Below are positions 10,921-22,900 of a DNA stretch of 64,000 nt, one piece after another. The translations under genes were made by a program, and so were the position numbers. Position 1 is the first letter of the stretch; each line of letters begins with the position of its first letter. Origin of the DNA: Tubulanus polymorphus (Eukaryota > Nemertea > Palaeonemertea > Tubulaniformes > Tubulanidae); contig NC_134031.1 of assembly GCF_964204645.1 (NCBI RefSeq), forward strand, positions 5,811,001-5,875,000. Reading direction: 5' to 3'. The notes beneath the pieces are model-generated. The model was not told the DNA's origin. It did no database searches and was given only the letters and a program-made list of their open reading frames with translations.

Positions 10921-13900
10921 CTGAAACGACAAAAACAGGAAATCAGAGGAGGGGATACTCTTTCAAGAGTGACATGGAAAATGGAATCTAAACTTATTGC
11001 AATATATATTTCAGCCCTACACAGTGAGGATTTCGTATTGAGAATCCCTCCCCCTGGAATGGAAAGAAGCGCGATATTTTAATTTTTGTGCCCAATTCGT
11101 CGCAAGATACGAGGCGCAAATCTACAGCAGAAAGATAGATGGCGTATGTGACCAGGCTACCGCAAACTCTCAAGAAAACTTTTGAAGCTGATCTCGGCAA
11201 TTAGTACAAGCAATTAACCACCCTGCGAGTCTGAGAGCGGCTGCGCAATTCATCATAAATTCTGACAATGAAACTGTTGTGTTGGTCGTCCATCAAAATC
11301 CTAACAGCTAATATTCTCTTCGCTAGTTGATCGATGGGCTGCATACTATGCCGGATATCGACTCGGGTCGGCGGTGCATTTTAAGTAAGGATTCAATTAG
11401 TTTCTTGCCGATTTTATCAATGTCATATATCGATATATTTTATGGTCTAAAGGACATTTCGTGTAGATATTGGATATTCGGCATTTCCTGTCGCTTTTGC
11501 ACATTGGCAAGTTTATATGATAGCGATATGGGTAATGATCAGATATATTTGATTACGCGTCAACACGAATTTTATTTTACAATTTCTAGAACACAGGAGA
11601 GTTCCTTTCCGCAATTCCATTTGCGACGAACCGACTTCTTTGTACATTATTCAACATAGGCAAAATGCTACGCGGGGGGTTATTTAGAGTGTTAACTTAA
11701 TTCGAGGGTAAAAAACAATGAACTAATATAATATGAAGGAAGAAATATTGATAGTTTGAATAAAAGTGGACAGTTTGAGAAGGTACAAAAATGTCCATAG
11801 GTCTATAAAAGTTTCATATATTTTTGCGGTAAACATCGTAAAAACCAATAAACCAAGAATTACATTCAAAAGAATGTTTCCCGAGTGAACGGGTAAACTA
11901 TAGCCGTCAAATCTCACGTGCATACATAGTTTATAGCGAGGCACTTGTGCATCGACGTACCCGATAATGTGAGGAATGTTGCATTTGAGCTACTATTGCT
12001 TGAACCCTCGTCGTTGAACGCCCTCATATAGATTATATAGTACGTATCAGGAAGAAGCTGATTCACCGTCTTCAACCTGACATCGGGCTGTAAATACGTC
12101 ACCAGTCGAAACGGTCTCGAGTTAACGTTTCTCGTGTTGTTGTAGTAAGGAAGAACAGTCATTTCAAAATATCCGACCCGAATCTGAGACGTCGAACCGG
12201 TCGTAGTAGAGTGGGTCCATGTGACTACAGCAGTGCGGGAAAATACTTGCAGAATGCGTATGTTGCTCGGCGCCTGCGGGAGAGCTGAAAATATGAAAAG
12301 AATCACGTTACGCTATATCATAAAAGTCTGATATAAATTGATTGAATTAGCTGAATAAGATATCCAGTTACGAGCTACTCGCGTGAATTATTCATATAAA
12401 AGCGTGTATTTACTAAATAGCCGTACTGCAGGTTCTGCACGACATAGGTAAAATAGAGAAGTGCATCAATGTCCAGCGACTAGGTTCTATTCATTAAGCA
12501 AAATGCTTTGATTACGTAGTTGCCACGGGAAACCTCGGTTATCCGTATAGAAACTCTTAATCCGAATTGTAGTTTCAAATGATTGACCGTAGATCGTGGA
12601 TCGTGGGTCAAGCCCAAACTGGTCCAGACTCATAAACGATCTTGAAATCAAAATACGACACCGGCATAAAATGGTGTAAATTCTCATTCTAGACTGGCTT
12701 TGGCCCCCCCTGGCTTATCCATACTAAGGTTACCGCGAGAGAAATCGCACAATAGATTCAGCCAAAAATTAAAAGATCTATAGTAAAATGGTATATAATA
12801 TTTCGAGCAACGTTTCGGCTTAATACTATTAGCCATCTTCAGGCCTACAAAGAAAAGAATGAAATTAACAGAATATCATTATATCCTTGCTCGAAATATA
12901 TACCATTTTACTATAGAACTTATAATTTTTGGGCGAATCTATTTTCGGATTTCTCTCGTTATTCATCTTACACGGATATTGTGTATATTTTCTCGACTCA
13001 TAAGGTTGCTGTATTAAGGTCGAAAGCAATATAAGCGATTAAGCCAGACTTTTAGATCAAGTAAAACTTTCAAATTTGAGATGATTCTAGAAGGAAGACG
13101 GCATAGCCTGGCGTTATAACATAATGCGGAGACCCCGGTAGGGAGAATATTCGGTAGACAATGTCACGAAGGCGACGTTGCCAGCGAATGCGTGGAGTGA
13201 AATTTCACTATTCCTCGGTGCTAATGCGATTCCCCCAACCTCGAAACATCAGATTTAGCATCCTGTAGGTTGTTTATCATAATGTTTTTTTTTCAAGCCG
13301 TGGAAAAACCAGAAATATGATATAAAAACGAGATAATGTATCAGGAAAGATGCGATCTATACCGAACAATTGTGTCGACATGAAATAGAAATATGAGAGA
13401 TATCGGTATTAGATATTCGTAGCATCCTCCAACCCACGTGCACAAAACACTACGGTGATACAATACGGTGAAAATCCCACGATGTAGATAAGAACAAGAA
13501 AACTAATGGACGAAACGCACAGTTGATGATTTCACCACTTTTTCTCTGACAGTTTCGGAGTTTTTTGACTGAACTTCACCAAGGTTTAGTCAACACTTCG
13601 AAACTGTCAGAAAATAAATGGTTGAATGATCAACTGTGGGTTTCGCTTATACGACTTCTTAATACTCAGATAAATATCTAAGACTACCGGTCACAAGAAA
13701 ACTAGCTTAAAAGTCAACGCTTTCAAAAGCAAATGACACATACACTGCCTAATATTATCGGCGACGAATAATATGATATGCTATTAAGGATCAATAAATT
13801 TATTTTGAATTTAATACACGACAATTGAATTGAATTTAATTTAATTGACCGGGAATCAGTCCAACCAGGCAAGGGCATAGGGCACATCCATCCAAAATGC

Positions 13901-16900
13901 ATTATTAAAAAGACATGAAAATGCACTTTACCAAAATTTCTGGGGGGATCTGCCCCTACCTAATATTATTAATACCCCCGCCAAATATGTTCCTGCTTTC
14001 CTATTCATAGAACTAAGGCCAAGTTGGATGGGGAAATCTCCTAGGTACTATTTTAATGTCCTGCCCTACGCATCTTCAGGCCTGCTAAACTAATTTCGGT
14101 CCAATGTCGACTACCGGTTGTACAACGGTCATGTACTGAAAAGTACGATGATTTGTAATCCGAAGTGAAAACATTGAAGGGGCTGCGCGACAGCTCTAAC
14201 ACTATGCCAGTATTTCTCATTTCCTGTCTTTCAGTTCTCCTCCTCTCTGCCTCAATACGTCTGAATGTTTATTCAATTTATTGAAAATCGTACACCGCAC
14301 TGACTTTCTCGCACGTCCATCAATATAATGACGTTAAGCCAAACTCTCCGAATAACGCCGCGTTTCCGGAACATTATTGCACGTATTTTTTTCTTTTCTC
14401 CGTTTCCCGCCAGGAAACATTTTCAGCAAAATAGGAAATTAGGCTTACTTCTGCAGTTTTTTTTTAAAGAATAAACCCCATCGACTTTCTTCTTCAATGA
14501 ACCCGATATGAATGCACAATTAACAATTTTAGGGAAAAACATGTCTCTACTTATGTATACAATTTAAATGGAAACTTCTATCGTGGGATCACGAACTATA
14601 ACCATTATACAAAAGCTTCCATCATTTCAATTCAAGCTTATTTTACCGCGTATAAACATACACAACGTTCTTCCCACGACATAATCCGAAAAGCTGAAAA
14701 AATACACTGTCGGAGTTCGTGTGTGTCGTATGTCGTTATATGCTCGTGGCAGGATTACAGAAAGATTACGAGGGAGGGTAATCGACATACGAACTGATGA
14801 ACCATTAACAGCTAGGCGAATCTCATAATCAACCGCGACCTCAATTCATTTACACTAATTCACGCTTCTCTCGCAGTATGGCTTCAGTGTAGAAAACTGT
14901 CTAAATTCCAGGGCAAACTTTGGGTTTTGTAGCCAGTCGACTAGTGGCTGGAACTAATTGCCGAACGCACTATAGTTCGGACAGTGTCGGCCATCTTGGA
15001 ACTAGGTCCGAACTACAGCGACCGTACTCAATTCCGTTGTCTATTACCAAACTAAATAACTGGCATTCGGTTTCACTAAGTTTTCAAATAGTCCGATAAC
15101 CGAGGTTTGCCCTGATCAGAAACACATTCGATGCGTAGTCACTAATGACTATATGCGGTAGAACGCAGTACCAAACAATCCCATCTTTGATGATGTCATT
15201 ATCAGCCAGTCGGAATTCCCGTTTTATTTACGCTCGGGTTTTACCATTTATAGTTTATCCGTGGAATTTGCCTCAGCAACTATACAACGTGCGTTCTGAT
15301 TGGTGCGGCAAGTTTTCGCGCGGCAAACCTGCGCATGTACCTGTGCACTCGGTCTCCGTGCCGTGGCTGAACCTAGCGATGCCATCAGGTTCGAATCCCT
15401 GCCGAGGAAGGTTGTACCAACCCGCAGTAGTTTCAGTTCATATCATAGAAACGGTCATATCGTTACGTTTACGATTCTTCGTGAACACGCGAATAAGTTT
15501 TACTTGGATTTTGCTCATAACTCCGAGTGAATATACCATCACAATCGAGCCGGATCTATTCTCCGTGTAGAAATATCATTACGCATATTTCCACCATACT
15601 ATTCGCTTGGTCTACGCCGTTAATTATATCCTTGGTAGTTTTTTTCATGTCGCGGGACGAGACAGGAAACGAACTTCCGCTGGTTTGACTTCTCGTCGTT
15701 AATGACTTCTCAGAACGAACAGTTCGGTCCATCATAAATCCTCGCTGTGTGAGCTAACCGGACTGGAAGTAGCTGAGCCGATAGCTGTAAATGCATTTCT
15801 TACCCTCCACACTCTATCCTTTATCTTTCTCTCGCCTTGAATCTTCAATTCTCTTTTTATTTCCATTTGTCTCGGTCCTCACTCCACTCTCCCTTACATA
15901 CATTTTTCTAGTTTTTCTCATGCACTCATTACGCTCCAACAGCGTCGGTTCGATTTTCGATCTCAGTCGGATCACTCAGTACGTAGCATCGTAGATATAC
16001 TTTTACCTGATTTCATCCGCGAATGAATGAATACGATTCGATTCCAAATATCGTAAAACGTGATCTAACTCTCTGACTATCTCTCTTACTATCTGACTCT
16101 GCATGTTGGTTTCCACGGGAGCTGCACCTCAATACTTTATGAGTTATCAAAGCGGTCTCCGTTGGTTTCTATATTTCCAGGGCTAAAGAACAATGCAAAA
16201 TATTGGACTGAGAATATAAAAGTAAGATATTTACCATTTTTCAAAATATATTTTAAATCACTCTTGCCATTGATGTGTGTTACATAATCAAGCTCGAACC
16301 ATCAAATGTCAAACGGCAAAACTCACTGGTTACTTTTTACTGCGCTCTTCCGGTGGGTATCTTCATCGTGACAGTTAAAGGCGGTAAAACTATTCATAGA
16401 TTACCAGAGCCGTGTCGGGCTTTTTTGAGGGGCAGTTCTATTTCAAGAAAAATGCACTTTTTCACCGTGAAAATGGGGGACTTTTCTAATGTGCCTATCG
16501 TTCGCTTGCGTCATTCTCAAATGTCAAACGGCAGGTTTCACCGGTTACTTTTTACGAAACTCTGCCGGTGGGTATCTTCACCGTGACAGTTAAAGGCGGT
16601 AAAACTATTCATGGATTACCAGGCTCGTGTCGAGGTTTTTTAAGGGGCAGTTCTATTACATGGGAAAATGCACTTTTTCGCCGCGAAAAGTGAAGGACTT
16701 TCCTATCGAAAAATTCACTTGATAATGGATGACTGTTCATTTGAAATAAAAAATGAAAATTGTATCCAAATTTCGAAATCCCCCCCCCCAATTTTTTTCA
16801 AACTGAGTTTTTGGAGGGAATTTTTCAGGGCAAGAATTTAGGGGGTTCGTTCGCTACCCCCAAACCCCTTCCCCTCGGCACGGGGCTGATTACTTAGGAT

Positions 16901-19900
16901 TACAGAACTAGAACTCAACACTCAAAAGCCGAACAATGTGTACGCAGACGGATAGGTCAGCGTTTATTCCCCCATCTTCGTGGCAGCGACAGTTATATCA
17001 GTACCGGTGCTAATCCACATTCATCCTATACAGTCTCCGCAGAACGCAGGCACCACTCTCTCTCTCTCTCTGTCAGAGCACACAGTGGCGGAAGACGAAA
17101 TGTCAATCCCTATTGAAAAACGTCAAGGTACCGGAAATTTTGACATCGCTGAAATAATGAGAGGCATCCGCAGAAAAGCCGACATTCGCCGCGCGTGATA
17201 TCGCCTTCATCTCTGATCTGCACGTTCTAACCTTGGATTTGTTATCATTCTAACTTCTAACGGATTGATTGATCGCGCTCCGAGCTTCTGTTCGTGGAAC
17301 GTTAGCATAATATATCAAATATAATTCATAAAAAGTAGAGGTTAGCCTGTGACGCATCTATTCGGTTTTCTCACGGACTTCACGCAATTTATGGCGCCGC
17401 TTGTTAGCCCGAAAAAATGTCCATTGTTGTCGATGTAAGGAAAATCTCTTATTTGCTCGCAATTTCTTTAGGATTACGCGTATAGATGGTAACGGCTAAG
17501 GGGCTATCCACCCGTACGTACATATCGATTATGAAACGTATCGGTATCTGTAGTAGGTATCTATTCCTGCTCCAGATGATTTATAGCGTCTCACATCTGC
17601 AATCTAATTTCGGGTGTCATTGCGAAAATTCAAAACTGTTCATGTATGGGGAGCTCAGCAGGAAGAAACTGCCACAGCGGACAGAATCACAAGGAACTAA
17701 TAGGATCGTATGGGAGGTCGTGAGTGCCGCAGAATGAAAGAAGCTTCAATTAGGATTCAAGTCATCCTTGTGTGGAAAGTACATAAATCAGGGGCGGATC
17801 CAGTATTTTGTCGGGGTGGGGGAGGGGGTCCTGGGACCATAGGCACACGGACTGAATTTGAATAACACTATTTTCCAGAATTTTTTTTCAGCATGTATTT
17901 GTACTTGCACGGGGACTTGTTGGAAAAATGCTCTCTTTTGGCCACCGAGGGGGTTCTGACCCCATGATCCCCCTGTATCCCAAACCTGTAAACAACAGAA
18001 AGAAACTGTTATTATCATGATTTAACAAATATTGGGTGGTGAGGTCGGAGCACAACACTAACAGACCCCTGGCGTGGGGTTTCGACGAACCGGCCAAAAT
18101 CCGAAGAAGGAACGTATTTGAAAAATGAATTTTCAGAAATTGAATAAGATCTTGGACTTGTCCTATGTACTCCCGGTGCGATAGGACAACAGGTACTGAC
18201 TGGCATTGGACTTCTTAGGTAGCCAAGAACTGCATTTGCCATCACAACGCGACGTTTTACGTCTCAAAGAGGCCCACAATAGAGATCCGAATTTTAAAGA
18301 AAACGAACTACCCATAAAATCAGTCACGTTAGGTACGGGCCTGAATAACTTAGGATTGAAACCATCGATAGACGAGTGGGGCGGATAGTAACCACAATAG
18401 GGATCTGTCCCTATCGGTCTGCGTGAGATTAGATTTTTTTGTAAGTAATTTGATACGAACTGTGACGTCTTAGATTTGATGTTTGACCGCTTAAAGTGCG
18501 ATGGCATGCATGATATGCGCGGTGTCATCGAATCGTAAAATTCAGAATGAAAATAGAATTCCGCAACTGCACAATAACACATTTACTATCGCAATCGGAT
18601 GATACGAGTTCGATTCTAGGAATTCTAGGAATTCAACTGGAATGCGATTGAATACGTAGAATTAGCACGCTTCATAATTTCTGTTGTAATGAGCTCGATG
18701 TATTACCATAGCTCGATATGCTATGGTTATTGCGGTGAAAGCGGTGGATACCACTGTTGTGGTTTAGTTATGGCACGATCTGTCCACACATCATCAGCAT
18801 GAACGTGTACGTCGACTACAGTTGAATTGTATAATAAACATTTAATGATTTACTGGATTCTGGAGATTTACTCTCATTAGATTCTGAACACCACAGACCT
18901 CAACACATAATTATATAGCTTTGACTGGCCAAGGATGTTGCTACTTTGGACTGTTTCTAGAGCAGACTTGGATATTGTAATGCGGAGTATTGTTAAGTGT
19001 GCCAGGAGATTGCAGCGCTGTACTACAGGTGGTCTTCATGTTCACTACCTGTTTGGCAACTATAGCCGCGATCACGGAGACGATTTGGTCCGGATCAGAC
19101 CCCCGAGTCAAATTTGGCCCGTGCCTAATTAGAGAACGCACGTTCACACGTAAACCACTCACTCGATACTTAACAAGTGAAGTGAGTCACTTCCGGAAGC
19201 AGTTGCAATTCAAAAGTTGATCAGTGCTTGAATTTGGCTCGGGCGTGGTCGGACGTTTTTTGTCTGGCCAAATATGGTCCGAAAGTTTGCCGGGCCTAAT
19301 TTGGCACGGGCCAAAAATGCTCGTGTGATCGCGGCTTATAACGTCAATTCATTCCTATCTCCAGAACTCATGTGTTGAAACGAAACAACGGAACCGTTTT
19401 GGGGCTTACCGCTCGATTTTCGAAACAAATCATAACCAGACTGAATTATTGTCCCTTGATAAAACGTCTCATTTTAGGGCTAATCAACAATATGTATTGC
19501 TCGGTTAGGGAAATAGCGGAGATCAATCACGACATGGCCACTCTTGGCCGATATTACCATACCACTCAAAAGAGTAAATCAAACCGCAATCGTTCTCGTG
19601 ACTCGAGCAACGGGAGAAATTGATCGTTAGACAGAAATCCGGCGATAAGCAGAAACTGTGCGGAATTGAAAAAATAACAATCCATACGAAAGCCGTCCGC
19701 ATCAACAGCATTTTAATCGGAGAGCTATGACACGTTCATAACGCTTCGAGATTGAGCATCTTATAAATCGATATAGATTTTCAACGACATATATAATTAA
19801 TCTTAGGTGATCAATTTTCCAAAAAACGAAAGGCCCGCGAACAAGCAACAGTTTTCGCTACAAATTTCAGTTTTGATAAATTTTTGACGGCGTAAAAACC

Positions 19901-22900
19901 GTTACAATAATGTTTTTATACATTGATACCGTGATCTGTGTGAGATGATGTGCACTACGTCATCAATATTGGCGTTTAAAAATAACAATTACAATTGTGA
20001 ATTCTGGCATCTATTTTTCAACTGAATATATTTCGTAACTCTTATTCCATTTTTGATAAATTTTGATAGTAATTTTTGAGAGGATGTGTGCCACGTCATC
20101 AGTATATCGGGGTTAGACTGGTTGCCGGTCAATTCAATTCAATTATCGATATATTCATATCTATAATAACTTGATCCTATTGACATTACATGTGTATATA
20201 ATCAATATAATCATCTCTTTTTTATCGTCGACAGTATCTTAAGCAATATGTGTGTTGTTTTTCAAGGTGTCAAAAAGTTAGTTTTCTTGTTTCCTTTGAT
20301 AAAAAATTGATATTAACTTTGATATCATTTGATTATTGTTTGTAATCTAAACCGGAACCGAAATTTCTAATCATGCACTTCGCTTTGAATAAAATATTCA
20401 TTAAATTTTACCAGTCATCTATCTACGTAATCATATACATATGAATTTAATTAGAGCCAGAATTTTTTCTTCATAGTCAATTTTAAGCTTCAGTTGGCAA
20501 ACTTGCATCGGAGATTCTTATCCGTTTTTACTGTCACCGTCGTTTTTTCCCATACCGACTGCGCACGTGTCTTTCAATCAGAACATACCGCGTGTAAACA
20601 GCTCAATCTTCGCGTGGGGCTCATAATCATTTCACGCATTGTTCATCACGTTACATAATATATACATCTTGTGTGAATGAGCTTTCAACATTCACACTGT
20701 AGTGCATCCCGAGCCTCCTGCCACGTCTGAAGCACACATATATGTATTTATGATATCCCCGCTCCGTGAGAAATGGAAAACGACGAGCTTTGTTTGAAGC
20801 AAAATAAACAAGACATTTAGTTGATTATATCGATTGTATGATCATTCTCTATGTCTGAAACGTTTTCAGTTTTTCAGACGAACGTCATTCAAATCGTAAT
20901 TTTCAATTTCAACTACTGCTACTTTGGACTGTTTCTAGAGCAGACTTGGATATTGTAATGCGGAGTATTGTTAAGTGTGCCAGGAGATTGCAGCGCTGTA
21001 CTACAGGTGGTCTTCATGTTCACTACCTGTTTGGCAACTATAGCCGCGATCACGGAGACGATTTGGTCCGGATCAGACCCCCGAGTCAAATTTGGCCCGT
21101 GCCTAATTAGAGAACGCACGTTCACACGTAAACCACTCACTCGATACTTAACAAGTGAAGTGAGTCACTTCCGGAAGCAGTTGCAATTCAAAAGTTGATC
21201 AGTGCTTGAATTTGGCTCGGGCGTGGTCGGACGTTTTTTGTCTGGCCAAATATGGTCCGAAAGTTTGCCGGGCCTAATTTGGCACGGGCCAAAAATGCTC
21301 GTGTGATCGCGGCTTATAACGTCAATTCATTCCTATCTCCAGAACTCATGTGTTGAAACGAAACAACGGAACCGTTTTGGGGCTTACCGCTCGATTTTCG
21401 AAACAAATCATAACCAGACTGAATTATTGTCCCTTGATAAAACGTCTCATTTTAGGGCTAATCAACAATATGTATTGCTCGGTTAGGGAAATAGCGGAGA
21501 TCAATCACGACATGGCCACTCTTGGCCGATATTACCATACCACTCAAAAGAGTAAATCAAACCGCAATCGTTCTCGTGACTCGAGCAACGGGAGAAATTG
21601 ATCGTTAGACAGAAATCCGGCGATAAGCAGAAACTGTGCGGAATTGAAAAAATAACAATCCATACGAAAGCCGTCCGCATCAACAGCATTTTAATCGGAG
21701 AGCTATGACACGTTCATAACGCTTCGAGATTGAGCATCTTATAAATCGATATAGATTTTCAACGACATATATAATTAATCTTAGGTGATCAATTTTCCAA
21801 AAAACGAAAGGCCCGCGAACAAGCAACAGTTTTCGCTACAAATTTCAGTTTTGATAAATTTTTGACGGCGTAAAAACCGTTACAATAATGTTTTTATACA
21901 TTGATACCGTGATCTGTGTGAGATGATGTGCACTACGTCATCAATATTGGCGTTTAAAAATAACAATTACAATTGTGAATTCTGGCATCTATTTTTCAAC
22001 TGAATATATTTCGTAACTCTTATTCCATTTTTGATAAATTTTGATAGTAATTTTTGAGAGGATGTGTGCCACGTCATCAGTATATCGGGGTTAGACTGGT
22101 TGCCGGTCAATTCAATTCAATTATCGATATATTCATATCTATAATAACTTGATCCTATTGACATTACATGTGTATATAATCAATATAATCATCTCTTTTT
22201 TATCGTCGACAGTATCTTAAGCAATATGTGTGTTGTTTTTCAAGGTGTCAAAAAGTTAGTTTTCTTGTTTCCTTTGATAAAAAATTGATATTAACTTTGA
22301 TATCATTTGATTATTGTTTGTAATCTAAACCGGAACCGAAATTTCTAATCATGCACTTCGCTTTGAATAAAATATTCATTAAATTTTACCAGTCATCTAT
22401 CTACGTAATCATATACATATGAATTTAATTAGAGCCAGAATTTTTTCTTCATAGTCAATTTTAAGCTTCAGTTGGCAAACTTGCATCGGAGATTCTTATC
22501 CGTTTTTACTGTCACCGTCGTTTTTTCCCATACCGACTGCGCACGTGTCTTTCAATCAGAACATACCGCGTGTAAACAGCTCAATCTTCGCGTGGGGCTC
22601 ATAATCATTTCACGCATTGTTCATCACGTTACATAATATATACATCTTGTGTGAATGAGCTTTCAACATTCACACTGTAGTGCATCCCGAGCCTCCTGCC
22701 ACGTCTGAAGCACACATATATGTATTTATGATATCCCCGCTCCGTGAGAAATGGAAAACGACGAGCTTTGTTTGAAGCAAAATAAACAAGACATTTAGTT
22801 GATTATATCGATTGTATGATCATTCTCTATGTCTGAAACGTTTTCAGTTTTTCAGACGAACGTCATTCAAATCGTAATTTTCAATTTCAACCCTCTCTGG

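Larger units (their letters stand above)
18939..20913. repeat. Tandem duplication, copy 1 (1,975 bp)
   Basis: Begins TGCTACTTTGGACTG and ends TTCAATTTCAAC. It repeats at an offset of exactly 1,978 bp, and all blocks I compared were identical to copy 2. It contains a MITE (19061-19342) and a dispersed repeat (19850-20300), and no recognisable gene. Confidence 0.95.

Noticed and set aside
15389-15401. tRNA-like B box at 15388-15400, and those at 1663, 49830 and 50293
   Set aside because: No cloverleaf can be formed around them and they belong to a dispersed family, so they are SINE-like heads and not tRNA genes.
16780-16870. C-run and G/A-rich stretch as a possible structured regulatory element
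   Set aside because: Low-complexity tail of the 215-bp tandem repeat. No motif supports a function.
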